This document shows, piece by piece, positions 26,385 through 35,224 of a stretch of 64,000 nucleotides of DNA. Positions within the stretch are counted from its first letter, which is position 1, and the number at the start of each line of letters is the position of its first letter. The notes beneath the pieces were generated by a model. The model saw nothing but the letters and a program-made list of their open reading frames with translations, ran no database searches and was not told the DNA's origin. Origin of the DNA: UBA4742 sp963734965 (GTDB lineage: Bacteria > Actinomycetota > Acidimicrobiia > Acidimicrobiales > Acidimicrobilacustridaceae); the NCBI GenBank assembly GCA_963734965.1, contig CAVTJK010000004.1, forward strand, positions 2,356,001-2,420,000, written 5' to 3'. The position numbers and the translations under genes were made by a program.

Positions 26385-26849
26385 ATGGAGAACGCTCGAG
26401 ATCCCCACGATCCGAGGCTGGTGATCGAGCGACTGCGCCAGGCGACCGACAGCCATGACCTCGAGGCCCTGGTCGCCTGCTTCGCACCCGACTACGTCAA
26501 CGAGACGCCCGCCCATCCCGAGCGGAGCTTTCGCGGCCGTGAGCAGGTGCGGCGCAACTGGGAGCAGATCTTCGCCAGCATCGGTGACCTCACGGCCACG
26601 ATCGTGCGCCTCGATGCCGACGGCGACACGGTGTGGTCCGAGTGGGAGCACCGTGGTACGCGCCCGGACGGATCCGCCCATGTGATGCGCGGCGTCGTCA
26701 TCTTCGGCGTGGCCGACGGACTGGTGGCGTGGGCCCGCTTCTACCTCGAACCCGTCGTGACCGATGGGGTCGATGTCGACGCGGCCGTCCGCCACCAGGT
26801 CGCCGGCGCACCCGCGGGCCGCCCGGTCGAGCCCGGTGGCGTCCGATGA
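26385..26849 (+). CDS. SnoaL/NTF2-like protein
   Basis: The 154-residue cone-fold protein begins VIERLRQATDSHDLEALVACFAPDYVNETPAHPERSFRGREQVRRNW, the standard SnoaL-like opening. Strands ending in FGVADGLVAWARFYLEP follow. Such proteins act as polyketide cyclases, isomerases or small-ligand binders. It follows a Shine-Dalgarno (GGAG at about 26376) and overlaps the next gene by 4 nt, so the two are co-translated under the adjacent TetR. Confidence 0.85.
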   Translation: MENARDPHDPRLVIERLRQATDSHDLEALVACFAPDYVNETPAHPERSFRGREQVRRNWEQIFASIGDLTATIVRLDADGDTVWSEWEHRGTRPDGSAHVMRGVVIFGVADGLVAWARFYLEPVVTDGVDVDAAVRHQVAGAPAGRPVEPGGVR

Positions 26850-27736
26850 TCCTGGTGGTCGGGGGGTCCGGAACGCTCGGCTCGTTGCTCGTGTGCCGCC
26901 TGCGCGATCAAGGCGTCGAGGTCCGCGTCTTGACGCGCGACCGGAGTCGCGCCGCCCATCTGGCCGAACTCGGCGCGGACATCGTCGAGGGCGATGCCCG
27001 CGCCCCCGAGACGCTGCCGCCGGCGTTCGCCGACGTCGACTGCGTCGTCTCGGCCATGCACGGGTTCGCCGGTCCGGGCGGCGTGTCCCCGTCGTCGGTC
27101 GACCGCGATGGCAACGGCCACGTCGTCGATGCCGCCGTGCGGGTCGGGGCCGCGGTCGTGATGGTGTCGGGAGTCGGCGTGTCGCCGGACAGCCCCATGG
27201 AGATGTTCCGGATGAAGGACGCGGCCGAACAGCATCTTCGGGCCAGCGCCGCGACCTGGACCATCGTGCGGGCGACGACGTTCCTCGAGACCTGGATCGC
27301 GCTGATGCGCCAGACGGCGGCTCGGTCAGGCCGACCGCTGGTGTTCGGCCGGGGTGACAACCCGATCAACTTCGTGTCGGCCCTCGATGTGGCCGCCCTC
27401 GTCGTGCGCGCCGTCACCGATGGGGACCTCCGCGGTCAGACCGTCGAGATCGGAGGCCCTGAGGACCTCACGTTCAACCACCTCGCGGCCGCGATCCAGG
27501 CCGCCGCCGGGCGTAGTGCCGGTCCGCGCCACGTGCCGCGACCCGTCCTGCGAGCGATGGCGGCGACGCTCACTCCGTTCAAGCCCGAGCTGGCCCGCCA
27601 GGCGCGTGCCGCTCTGGTGCTCGACCGCGACGACTTCACCTTTGGCGACGACTCGATACGCCGACGCTACCCCGACCTCCCCACGACCACGCTGGCGGAC
27701 GTCCTCGCGACGGCCGAGCCCGCCTCGCGTCGCTGA
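26846..27736 (+). CDS. NAD(P)-binding NmrA/atypical SDR protein
   Basis: This 296-residue atypical SDR begins immediately with the Rossmann motif ILVVGGSGTLGSLL. RVLTRDRSRAAHLAELGADIVEGDAR indicates NADP preference by the Arg after strand two. The middle motif MVSGVGVSPDSPMEMFRMKDAAEQHLR lacks the YxxxK tyrosine, as in NmrA and quinone-reductase-like QorB proteins. It may be a redox sensor or a reductase. Its start overlaps the SnoaL-like stop (ATGA). Confidence 0.86.
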   Translation: MILVVGGSGTLGSLLVCRLRDQGVEVRVLTRDRSRAAHLAELGADIVEGDARAPETLPPAFADVDCVVSAMHGFAGPGGVSPSSVDRDGNGHVVDAAVRVGAAVVMVSGVGVSPDSPMEMFRMKDAAEQHLRASAATWTIVRATTFLETWIALMRQTAARSGRPLVFGRGDNPINFVSALDVAALVVRAVTDGDLRGQTVEIGGPEDLTFNHLAAAIQAAAGRSAGPRHVPRPVLRAMAATLTPFKPELARQARAALVLDRDDFTFGDDSIRRRYPDLPTTTLADVLATAEPASRR

Positions 27737-27776
27737 GCCCGCGGGCGGATCGACGCCTTCCGGCTCAGCGCGGGAG

Positions 27777-28429
27777 TCAGGCGCTGGTTCGAGCCTCGGG
27801 CAGGAGCAGGGCCAGCAGTCGGTCGGCATGGGCGTCCGCCTCGGCCGCCGCGGAACCGGCGTAGATGCCGAGCAGCGAGAGCATCGGCGCGTTGGCGAAG
27901 TGCAGGGCGCCGTAGCTGGTGATGAGCTCCCACACCTCTCCCGCGGTCAGATCCGATCCCCGGCCGGTGGCCCTGATGGCGGTCCAGGTCCCGTCGAGCA
28001 CCTCGTACAGCGGGACCAGGTGCGTCGTGATAAGCCAGTCGAGCCGGGCCGACGACGCGGTGGCTTCGAGGTTGATGATCCGGTTGAGCTCGGGATGGTC
28101 GGCCGAGAACCGGATGAATCGTCGCAACGTGTCGGCCAGGCCGGCGACCAGTCCGGGCCCGTCGGTGGCCGGACCACCCCCAGATCCATCAGTTCGAACA
28201 GCCGGGACACCGTCTCGCGCCAGAGGTGCTCCTTGGACGTGAAGTGGTAGTTGATCTGGGGCTGGTGCGCTCCCGCTCGTTCGGCGATGCGCCGGGTCGA
28301 GGCGCCGTCGAAGCCGTGGGCGGCGAACTCGACCGCGGCGGCGTCGAGAAGATCGGCGGTGATGTCCTCGGGCCGTCTTCGCCGCCGGCGAGGCGGGCCA
28401 CCGGCGCGAGTCGCGCTTGCCTTTTCCAT
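27777..28429 (-). CDS. TetR family regulator (one frameshift)
   Basis: The N-terminal part starts at the ATG at 28429 and has a clear TetR helix-turn-helix (ADLLDAAAVEFAAHGFDGASTRRIAERAGAHQPQINYHFTSKEHLW). At about 28178 the frame is lost in a run of five Gs and continues in the next frame as GPGLVAGLADTLRRFIRF to the stop at 27777, giving a normal C-terminal domain. A lost base in the G-run restores the protein, so it is probably intact in nature. It is divergent from the aromatic-catabolism operon and separated from it by GATAA/TTATC operators. Confidence 0.82.
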
Positions 28430-28436
28430 ATCGGTC

Positions 28437-28464
28437 GATAATAGTGTCGTTATCACTCGATAAC
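28437..28464. promoter_or_regulatory. Triple half-site operator (GATAA/TTATC)
   Basis: The 46-bp divergent gap contains three half-sites in alternating orientation: GATAA (28437-28441), TTATC (28450-28454) and GATAA (28459-28463). The last two form a perfect palindrome GTTATC-ACTC-GATAAC (28449-28464). This fits cooperative binding by the adjacent TetR regulator. Confidence 0.6.
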
Positions 28465-28475
28465 AAGGATCGGTC

Positions 28476-29333
28476 ATGTTTCGACTCCTCAACGTGTCAG
28501 GGCGCGCCGCCCTCGAGCTCGACGGGCACTGGTACGACCTGGCCCGGGTCGCCGACGACGAGGGCCTCCGCGATCCGATGGTCGCCATCGAGCGCTTCGC
28601 CGAGCTCGACGAGCTGAGCGAGCGCGCCGCCGACGCCATTGCCGACGGCTCGGTCGCCGACGTGACGCTGGGCCCGCCCGTGCCCCGGCCGGGCCAGGTC
28701 TTCGCCATCGGGCTCAACTACGCCGACCACGCTTCGGAGAGCGGGATCGAGCTGCCCCCGGCCCCGCTGACCTTCACCAAGTTCCCGAGCTCGATCGCCG
28801 GGCCGACGAGCGATGTCCCGTTGTCGGGCCAGATGGTCGATTGGGAGGTCGAGATCGTGGTCGTGATCGGAAGCCGCGCCAGTCGGGTGACCGCCGAGCG
28901 GGCCTGGGAGGTCGTGGCCGGACTCACCCTCGGACAGGACGTCTCGGATCGACTCGTCCAGCTGACCGGCACCCCCCCGCAGTTCTCGCTCGGGAAGAGC
29001 TTTCCCGCCTACGCGCCGATCGGACCGGCGGTCGTATCCATCGACGCCTTCGACGATCCGAACGACATCGCGTTGTGGTGCGAGGTCTCGGGCGAGCGGA
29101 TGCAAGACGCCCGGTCGAAGCAGCTGATCTTCTCCATCCCGACGCTCATCGCCTATCTCTCGTCCATCTGCACGCTCGAACCCGGCGATCTGATCTTCAC
29201 CGGGACCCCCGATGGCGTCGGCATGGCTCGAGGTCGTTACCTGGTCGACGGCGACGTGGTGGTGTCGGGGGCCGACGGCATCGGCGAGCTCTCCAACCGC
29301 TGCGTGGACGGTGTCGGGGCGGTGACGCTGTGA
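28476..29333 (+). CDS. Fumarylacetoacetate hydrolase family protein
   Basis: The 285-residue protein matches the FAH C-terminal catalytic family: QVFAIGLNYADHASESG, FTKFPSSIAGP, the metal-binding DWEVEIVVVIG, LGQDVSDRLVQ, KSFPAYAPIGP and FTGTPDGVGMARG. Members cleave C-C bonds in dicarbonyl products of ring cleavage or act as hydratases or isomerases. As the first gene of a FAH-VOC-hydroxylase operon it probably handles the product of meta-cleavage. It overlaps the next gene by 4 nt. Confidence 0.92.
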   Translation: MFRLLNVSGRAALELDGHWYDLARVADDEGLRDPMVAIERFAELDELSERAADAIADGSVADVTLGPPVPRPGQVFAIGLNYADHASESGIELPPAPLTFTKFPSSIAGPTSDVPLSGQMVDWEVEIVVVIGSRASRVTAERAWEVVAGLTLGQDVSDRLVQLTGTPPQFSLGKSFPAYAPIGPAVVSIDAFDDPNDIALWCEVSGERMQDARSKQLIFSIPTLIAYLSSICTLEPGDLIFTGTPDGVGMARGRYLVDGDVVVSGADGIGELSNRCVDGVGAVTL

Positions 29334-30262
29334 GCCTCAACCGTCTGCTCGGCCTGCACGCCACGGTCGCCGATCCTGCTCAGCTGAGCGGCTTCTACGC
29401 CGAGCTGGGCCTGGCCGGCGACGCCACCACGGGATTCACCGGCAGCGACGGCGGGGCGGCGGTGACCCTCGATGAGGGGCCGTTCCGTCGCCTGGTCTCG
29501 GTTGGGGTCGGCTGCGACAGCCGCGACGACCTCGACGCCATCGAGCGCCGGGTCCGTGACGGCGGCGGAGAGGTGACACGCGATGGCGAGCAGGTGCACG
29601 TCATCGACGCCGCCACTCGGGTGCGATTCGAAATCGGCGTCTCGACAGCGCTGGCCGAGCAGGCCGCGCCGGCGCTCGTCGTCCCGAACGCCCCTGGCGG
29701 GGTGGTCCGGGCCGATCGGCGCGCCCCGGCGGTGTTCGGCGTGCCGCGGCCCCCGCGTCGGCTGGGCCACATCGTCATCGGCAGTCCCGATCTCAATGCC
29801 ACGGTCTCGCTGCTGGCCACGGGCCTCGGCTTCAAGGTGAGCGACTCGCTCGACGGGATCATCACGTTCCTGCGGTGCTCGGCCGACCATCACAACATCG
29901 CGGTCGTCGATGCACCTGTGCCGATGCTGCAGCACTACTCGTGGGAGTGCGACGACGTCGACCACGTCGGCCACACCGCCACCGCGCTCTACCGCGCCGA
30001 TCCCGAGCGGCAGGTCTGGGGGATGGGACGGCACTTCGCGGGGAGCAACTTCTACTGGTACCTCCGAGATCCTTCCGGGTCGTTCATCGAGCTCTACTCG
30101 GACCTCGACCAGATCCTCGACGACGACGAGTGGGAGGCGTCGGGTCGCACAGAGTTCACGTTCGAGCACGTGGCCAACGCGTGGGGTCCGAACCTGCCGG
30201 TCGAGTTCATCGTCCCTGCCGACCTCGAGGTGCTCGAGAAGGGTTGGGCCGCGTGGCGGTGA
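29330..30262 (+). CDS. Two-domain VOC protein, extradiol ring-cleavage dioxygenase-like
   Basis: The 310-residue protein has two vicinal-oxygen-chelate modules, as in BphC/HsaC-type extradiol dioxygenases. The C-terminal module shows the metal ligands in order: RRLGHIVIGSPD (His), MLQHYSWECDDVDHVG (His region) and GSFIELYSDLD (Glu), plus the NFYWYLRDPSG block. The N-terminal module is degenerate, as usual. It would cleave a catecholic ring meta to the hydroxyls using Fe(II). The GTG start overlaps the FAH stop. Confidence 0.87.
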   Translation: MSLNRLLGLHATVADPAQLSGFYAELGLAGDATTGFTGSDGGAAVTLDEGPFRRLVSVGVGCDSRDDLDAIERRVRDGGGEVTRDGEQVHVIDAATRVRFEIGVSTALAEQAAPALVVPNAPGGVVRADRRAPAVFGVPRPPRRLGHIVIGSPDLNATVSLLATGLGFKVSDSLDGIITFLRCSADHHNIAVVDAPVPMLQHYSWECDDVDHVGHTATALYRADPERQVWGMGRHFAGSNFYWYLRDPSGSFIELYSDLDQILDDDEWEASGRTEFTFEHVANAWGPNLPVEFIVPADLEVLEKGWAAWR

Positions 30263-31740
30263 CGCTCGATCCTTCCCTGGACGACGCCGTCGATGCCGAC
30301 CTTGTGGTCATCGGCTTCGGGCCGTCAGGAGCCACCCTCGCCGGACTGGCGGCGCGCCGCGGCCTGCGGGTCGTCGTGGTCGAGCGCGATGTGGAGATCT
30401 TTCCGCTGCCTCGCGCCGTCCAGTGCGATCACGAGGTGCTTCGCATCCTCCAGGAGCTGGGTTGCGCAGACGAGGTGATGGCCGGCTCGATCATCAACGA
30501 CGGTCTGGACTTCCTCGCCGCCGATCGCGAGGTGCTGCTGTCGTTCACGGTCTCGCCTCTGGCCTCGACGGGCTGGCCGACGTCGGTGTTCTTCCACCAG
30601 CCCACCTTCGAGGGTGTGCTGCGGCGCACGGTCGCCGCCCTGGGTGTCGACGTGCGGCTCGGCCACGAGGTCACCGCGCTCGACCAGGACGACGACGGGG
30701 TGACCGTGCACGTCGCTGGAGACAGCCCCATCCGGGCTCGCTACGTCGCCGGCTGCGATGGCGCCCGGTCGACCACGCGCCGATTGATCGGAACGTTGAT
30801 GCACGACACGGGGTTCGAGGAGCCGTGGTTGGTCGTCGACCTCGTCCTGCGTGAGGACATGCCAGGGCTTCCGTCGCGATGCCTCCAGGTGTGCGACCCG
30901 GCCCGTCCCCACACGCTCGTGCCGATGCCGTGGCCGAGGTTCCGCTTCGAGTTCATGCTCATGGCGGGCGAGACGGCAGATGAGATCCAGCAGCCCGAGG
31001 TGATCGAGAAGCTCCTCGGGGGTTGGATCGATCCCGACTCGGTCGAGGTCGAGCGGGCCGCCGTTTACACCTTCCACGGTCTGGTGGCGTCGGCGTGGCG
31101 GGACCGTCGCGTCTTCCTGGCGGGCGACGCCGCCCACCAGACGCCGCCGTTCCTCGGCCAGGGCATGTGCGCCGGGATGCGAGACGCCGCCAACCTGGCG
31201 TGGAAGCTCGCCGCCGTGAGCGCCGGTGCCCCGGATGGCCTGCTGGACTCGTACCAGCTCGAGCGCGAGCCGCACGCCCGTGCCGTGATCGAAGCCGCGG
31301 TGGGGTTCGGCCAGTTGATCTGCATGACCGATCCGGCCGCGGCCGCCGAACGGGACGCCGCTATGCGAGCCGATCACGCCGAACGGGTCGCGGCCAGCGA
31401 GGCGCCCAACCTGATCCCACCTCTCGACCAGGGCCCGGCCATCGGACCCGGTGGCGGTGACTTCAGCCGCCAGCCGCGACTCGACGGGGTGCTCCTCGAC
31501 GACCTGATCGGAACCGGGTTCGCCCTGTGCACCCAGGTCCCGCTCGACCCGGCGGCCGCGGCCGCTCGATGGTGGTCGGACCACGGAGTCGTGTTCGACG
31601 CCGACTCCCACCCCGAGGTCGTCGCCATCCTGGCCGACCATCCGGCGTGCGCCATCCGGCCGGACCGGTACGTGCTCGCGCGCGGCGACATCGATGAGGT
31701 CACGGCCATCGCCGCCGCCACTCTTGGCGTCCGGACGTGA
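30259..31740 (+). CDS. FAD-dependent aromatic hydroxylase (MhpA-like)
   Basis: The 493-residue group A flavoprotein monooxygenase has an N-terminal dinucleotide motif (ADLVVIGFGPSGATLAGLAARRGLRVVVVERD), a mid DG motif (VAGCDGARSTTRRLIG) and the GD motif (RRVFLAGDAAHQTPPFLGQGMCAGMRDAANLAWKL). It resembles 3-(3-hydroxyphenyl)propionate hydroxylase and related ring hydroxylases. It probably supplies the catechol for the extradiol enzyme encoded just before it. The GTG at 30259 is chosen for the 4-nt GTGA overlap shared by all junctions in this operon. Confidence 0.9.
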   Translation: MTLDPSLDDAVDADLVVIGFGPSGATLAGLAARRGLRVVVVERDVEIFPLPRAVQCDHEVLRILQELGCADEVMAGSIINDGLDFLAADREVLLSFTVSPLASTGWPTSVFFHQPTFEGVLRRTVAALGVDVRLGHEVTALDQDDDGVTVHVAGDSPIRARYVAGCDGARSTTRRLIGTLMHDTGFEEPWLVVDLVLREDMPGLPSRCLQVCDPARPHTLVPMPWPRFRFEFMLMAGETADEIQQPEVIEKLLGGWIDPDSVEVERAAVYTFHGLVASAWRDRRVFLAGDAAHQTPPFLGQGMCAGMRDAANLAWKLAAVSAGAPDGLLDSYQLEREPHARAVIEAAVGFGQLICMTDPAAAAERDAAMRADHAERVAASEAPNLIPPLDQGPAIGPGGGDFSRQPRLDGVLLDDLIGTGFALCTQVPLDPAAAAARWWSDHGVVFDADSHPEVVAILADHPACAIRPDRYVLARGDIDEVTAIAAATLGVRT

Positions 31741-31910
31741 CCACCGAGGTGATCCTCACCGGTACCGGCGTGCCCCATCCCGCGGCCGGCCGGGCTGGGG
31801 GACCCTCACTGTTCGGGTTCGGGACGCGGAGGAAGGTTCGGGGAAGGTCGTCGCGCCAAAGTCGCAGCGAGATGACGACGATGGCTCACGAAGGAGATCC
31901 ATTCCGATGA
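31737..31910 (+). pseudogene. Truncated start of an MBL-fold hydrolase gene
   Basis: A GTG overlapping the hydroxylase stop opens a frame whose first ~20 residues (MTTEVILTGTGVPHPAAGRA) match the N-terminus of RNase Z-like metallo-beta-lactamase-fold hydrolases common in actinobacterial catabolic operons. After about residue 22 the similarity ends. The rest is Arg/Ser-rich and stops at 31910, overlapping the ATG of the next gene. The catalytic HxHxDH motif and the rest of the ~280-residue protein are missing. It looks like a deletion or recombination scar, or an assembly join. Confidence 0.5.
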
Positions 31911-32719
31911 ACCCGAACCAGGCACTCTGGGAGAAGGGCGACTTCACTCGCATCGCGGCAGGCATGCGCGACAGCGGTGAAGCGCTGGTCAAGAGCTTGG
32001 ACATCACCAGCGGGCTCGAGGTCCTGGACCTCGGGTGCGGGGACGGCACCACTGCCGTGCCGGCCGCCCAGCTCGGGGCCGACGTGCTCGGCGTGGACAT
32101 CGCCGCCAACCTCGTCGCCGCCGGCAACGCCCGAGCGGCGAGCTTGGGCCTGACCAACTGTCGGTTCCAGCAGGGCGATGCCACCGATCTGCACGATCTC
32201 GACGACGACCGCTTCGATCTAGCCATCAGCATCTTCGGGGCCATGTTCGCCCCCAAGCCGTTCGACGTGGCCAAGGAGCTGGTCCGGGTCACGCGACCCG
32301 GTGGGCGCGTGGTGATGGGCAACTGGATCCCGAACGATCCGACGCTGGTGGCTCAGATCCTGAGGATCAGCTCGGCCTATTCGCCCCCGCCCCCGGAGGG
32401 CTTCGTCAGCCCGATGACGTGGGGGATCGAGGACAACGTGGTCGAGCGCTTCACCGCCGCGGGCGTCCCCGCTGATCGCATCTCGTGCGAGCGCGACACC
32501 TACACGTTCGACTTCGCCGCAACTCCCGCAGAGGCAGTGGCCGCGTTCAGGTCGTACTACGGGCCGAGCATGAACGCGTTCGAAGCGGCCGCGGCCGACG
32601 GTCGAGACGCGCAGCTGCAGGCCGAGCTCGAGACGTTGTTCACCGAGCACAACACGAGCCCGAGCGATGACGCCACCGTGATCCCCGCGACCTTCCTTCG
32701 TGTGACCGTCGCCGTCTGA
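31907..32719 (+). CDS. Class I SAM-dependent methyltransferase
   Basis: The 270-residue protein has SAM motif I LEVLDLGCGDGTTAVPAAQLGADVLGVDI, motif II/III around RFDLAISIFGAMFAPKPFDVAKELVRVTRPGGRVVMGNW, and a UbiE/arsM-type C-terminus. AAGGAG (31891-31896) ten bases upstream fixes the ATG at 31907. The acceptor is not evident. It may be cotranscribed with the aromatic operon, or may have been joined to it by the event that truncated the MBL gene. Confidence 0.88.
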   Translation: MNPNQALWEKGDFTRIAAGMRDSGEALVKSLDITSGLEVLDLGCGDGTTAVPAAQLGADVLGVDIAANLVAAGNARAASLGLTNCRFQQGDATDLHDLDDDRFDLAISIFGAMFAPKPFDVAKELVRVTRPGGRVVMGNWIPNDPTLVAQILRISSAYSPPPPEGFVSPMTWGIEDNVVERFTAAGVPADRISCERDTYTFDFAATPAEAVAAFRSYYGPSMNAFEAAAADGRDAQLQAELETLFTEHNTSPSDDATVIPATFLRVTVAV

Positions 32720-32815
32720 GCGCGGCGGCGTGGATCAACCTGGCCCCTGCGCTCGGTGGCTAGGTTGGTGGGCGGGGATTCGGTCGTCGAGACCGACAGA
32801 TGCAGGGGAGCCCAC

Positions 32816-33391
32816 ATGTCTGATGCAACGAGCGCGGATCAGGCCGAGATGGTCAAGGTGTTGAGGCGGGCGTGGTGGTTGTTCGCCGTGTTCGGGGTCA
32901 TCACGATCGGCTTCGGGATCGTGCTGACGTTCAAGCCCGGCAAGTCGGTCCACGTCATCGCCGTGATCTTCGGGATCTGGTTGTTGATCCTCGGGGTCGT
33001 GCGCCTGATCCAGGCCATCGGGGCCAGGGGCGATCGGCTCGGGTATGTGGTCGTGGGGCTGTTGTCGATCCTCATCGCCATCCTGCTGCTGCACCACACC
33101 ACCACCACGGTCGAGACGATCGGCTTCATCATCGGCATCTTCTGGACGATCGGCGGGGTCGCCCAGATCTTCTCGGGGTTCAGCGACGCCGACCACGGGG
33201 TCAGCTGGTTCGTCGTGCTGCTCGGTGTGATCGCCACCGGCATCGGCATCCTCTGCCTCGTCTATCCCTCGCTCTCGCTGTCGATCATCTGCGTGATCGT
33301 CGGCCTGGGGATGATCCTGTACGGCGTCGTCGAGGTGCTGGCCAGCCTCGAGATTCGCAAGGTGGCTCACGAGGAGGCCGCCGCCGCGTAG
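32816..33391 (+). CDS. HdeD-like (DUF308) membrane protein
   Basis: The 191-residue protein is six hydrophobic helices with short loops (WWLFAVFGVITIGFGIVLTF, VIAVIFGIWLLILGVVRLIQAI, LGYVVVGLLSILIAILLLH and so on), the DUF308/HdeD architecture. Its roles are uncertain (acid resistance in enterics). It has a promoter-like gap of 96 nt upstream and stands alone. Confidence 0.88.
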   Translation: MSDATSADQAEMVKVLRRAWWLFAVFGVITIGFGIVLTFKPGKSVHVIAVIFGIWLLILGVVRLIQAIGARGDRLGYVVVGLLSILIAILLLHHTTTTVETIGFIIGIFWTIGGVAQIFSGFSDADHGVSWFVVLLGVIATGIGILCLVYPSLSLSIICVIVGLGMILYGVVEVLASLEIRKVAHEEAAAA

Positions 33392-33452
33392 CGGCCGGGC
33401 GGGCTGCTGACGGTCAGGGTGGGCAATGCGGGTGAACCGCCGAACGGGGATC

Positions 33453-34379
33453 TCAGTCGATTGGCTCGCGGTGCAACCATTCGACGAGGTCGTCGGACGC
33501 GAGGGCCCGCACGCGTGCGCCGTACCGAGCGAGGTCGGCGTCGTCGAGGAGGTCGCGCCACTGGCCGCTCGTCCCGCGGCTGAAGAACGCGGCGGGGTCG
33601 ATCCAGTGCTCCCGACCACCGGCGGGAACGGTCGTGTCGGCCCTGTCGCGCATCGACTCGAACGTCGCCGCCTCGACCAGGCGGGGCCACCGGTCCTCGT
33701 CCACCTCGATGCCGAGGTGTGTGGCCAGCTCCCGCATCTGTCCCTCCAGGTCGGCCCTCAGGGCGTCGTAGTGCAGGCACAGGACGTCGAGGCCGTCGGC
33801 GGCATCCCGGAACGTGTGCAGGTGTTCGACGGTGCGCCGCAGCGACGACCCGATCCGCGTCGACGGCGTCTCGTCGTCGACCCACTGCCAGAAGCGGTCC
33901 CGCTCGCCGTTGGGGCGCGGCCGCGGTGGCGGCAACGGGTCGAGCTCGATGCCGTCGATCGCTGCCGCCCGCTCGCGGGCGTCGAGGAACGCGCCGACGT
34001 CCATGTTGTCAATGTGGCGGTCCATCGACAGGGCGACGTCGCGGGGGTCGCGCCCGACGCAGATGTACGTGACTGTCGGATCGTGGGGTATCCCGTCGAG
34101 GGGGGTGTGGGTCTTGATGAACCGGCGGTGTGTCTGGGCTGCCAGGTCGGCGAACACCTCCGTGCGGGCGCGGGTCACCATGTCGATCCACGGCGAGAGT
34201 GTGTCCAACGGGAGCGGCAGCTCCGGTTCCTGCAGCACGAGCAACGCGCAGATCATCTGTGTCCACGTCGTCCCGCACTTTGGCGGCGTGCTGATGATGA
34301 TGTCGCCAGGACGGAGCTTGAAGCCGTCCCAGCGGCGGCTGTCATAGACGGTCCCCTCGTAACGGCGCACGGCCGTCAT
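33453..34379 (-). CDS. Sulfotransferase family protein
   Basis: The 308-residue protein carries the 5'-phosphosulfate loop TPPKCGTTWTQ (31-41). FIKTHTPLDGIPHDPTVTYICVGRDPRDVALSMDRH holds the 3'-phosphate-binding R and S, and a C-terminal RGTSGQWRDLL matches the RKGxxGDW motif. It should transfer sulfate from PAPS to a hydroxyl or amine of a small molecule. The gene stands alone, convergent with the HdeD-like gene. Confidence 0.92.
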   Translation of the reverse strand: MTAVRRYEGTVYDSRRWDGFKLRPGDIIISTPPKCGTTWTQMICALLVLQEPELPLPLDTLSPWIDMVTRARTEVFADLAAQTHRRFIKTHTPLDGIPHDPTVTYICVGRDPRDVALSMDRHIDNMDVGAFLDARERAAAIDGIELDPLPPPRPRPNGERDRFWQWVDDETPSTRIGSSLRRTVEHLHTFRDAADGLDVLCLHYDALRADLEGQMRELATHLGIEVDEDRWPRLVEAATFESMRDRADTTVPAGGREHWIDPAAFFSRGTSGQWRDLLDDADLARYGARVRALASDDLVEWLHREPID

Positions 34380-34498
34380 CCTCGCAGCAGATCCGGTCCC
34401 GGGAGGCCCAGAAGCGGCACCGCTGCACGACGTCCCGCCGAGGGTCGTGCCGGGTCGTGACCCAGCGGCCGCTCTGGCCTGGCCGAGGCATGGCCCGA

Positions 34499-34520
34499 GC
34501 GCCGAACGGCAGTGAGGCGC
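34499..34520 (+). repeat. 22-bp intergenic palindromic repeat, copy A
   Basis: This copy matches 19 of 22 positions of the consensus built from the five copies in this region. It lies about 100 nt upstream of the TetR gene at 34622. CGCCGTTCGGGCTC, 13 nt further on, can pair with the left half, so a larger hairpin is possible. Confidence 0.6.
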
Positions 34521-34598
34521 CTTGCCCGATCGCCGTTCGGGCTCCGGTCGCTAGCGGTGCTCGACTTCTCGCGGATGTCGAGGTTGGACAAAATCTGC

Positions 34599-34625
34599 AC
34601 ACTGTATAAGTATAGCGATCAGTGT
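34599..34625. promoter_or_regulatory. Promoter and dyad over the TetR start
   Basis: A perfect ACACTG/CAGTGT inverted repeat with a 15-nt spacer brackets an AT-rich stretch (TATAAGTATAG) that looks like a -10 region, with TTGGAC 17 bp upstream as -35. The right arm overlaps the GTG start. This is a likely autoregulatory operator. Confidence 0.5.
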
Positions 34626-35224
34626 CTAAGAGTGACGTGTCCGATGAGTGGCGGGAGGTCCGGCGGCGAGCAGCCCGCGACGCCATCGTGGAGGCGGCCT
34701 GGTCGATCGTGCGCGACCGGGGCCTGGCCGCGTTGGCGATTCGGGACCTCGCCAAGCAGGCGGGGATCACCACGCCGACCCTGTACCACTACTTCGAGTC
34801 GAAGAACGCCATCTACGACGCGATGTTCGGCGCTGCGGCCGCAGAGTTCGCGAAAACGATGAGCCAGCCGTATGACTCGAGCGATCCCCGCGAGGTGCTC
34901 TCAGACGGGGTGCGCCGCTTCGTCGAGTTCTGCACCGGCGATGTCACTCGATACCAGTTGCTGTTCCAGCGCACGATCCCCGACTTCGAGCCGACCCCAG
35001 ACGCGTTCGCGCCGGCAGTGAGAGCCCTCGACACGGCCCGCGAGCGGCTCGCCCTCAACGGGGTCAGCAACCCGCGTCATCTCGACATGTGGACGGCGTG
35101 GACCACCGGCCTGGTCGACCAGCAACTCTCCAACGACCCGGGCGGGGACCGCTGGTCTCGTCTCATTGACGAGTTCGTGACGATGTTCCTCGACTACTGC
35201 CACCACACCAAGGAGAACCCATGA
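34622..35224 (+). CDS. TetR family transcriptional regulator
   Basis: The 200-residue protein has a canonical TetR DNA-binding domain (ARDAIVEAAWSIVRDRGLAALAIRDLAKQAGITTPTLYHYFESKNAIYDAMF). The C-terminal domain is of the WHG/TetR_C_33 type (VRRFVEFCTGDVTRYQLLFQR). Its stop overlaps the ATG of the VOC gene by 4 nt, so regulator and enzyme form a two-gene unit. It is flanked on both sides by copies of the 22-bp repeat. Confidence 0.92.
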   Translation: MSKSDVSDEWREVRRRAARDAIVEAAWSIVRDRGLAALAIRDLAKQAGITTPTLYHYFESKNAIYDAMFGAAAAEFAKTMSQPYDSSDPREVLSDGVRRFVEFCTGDVTRYQLLFQRTIPDFEPTPDAFAPAVRALDTARERLALNGVSNPRHLDMWTAWTTGLVDQQLSNDPGGDRWSRLIDEFVTMFLDYCHHTKENP

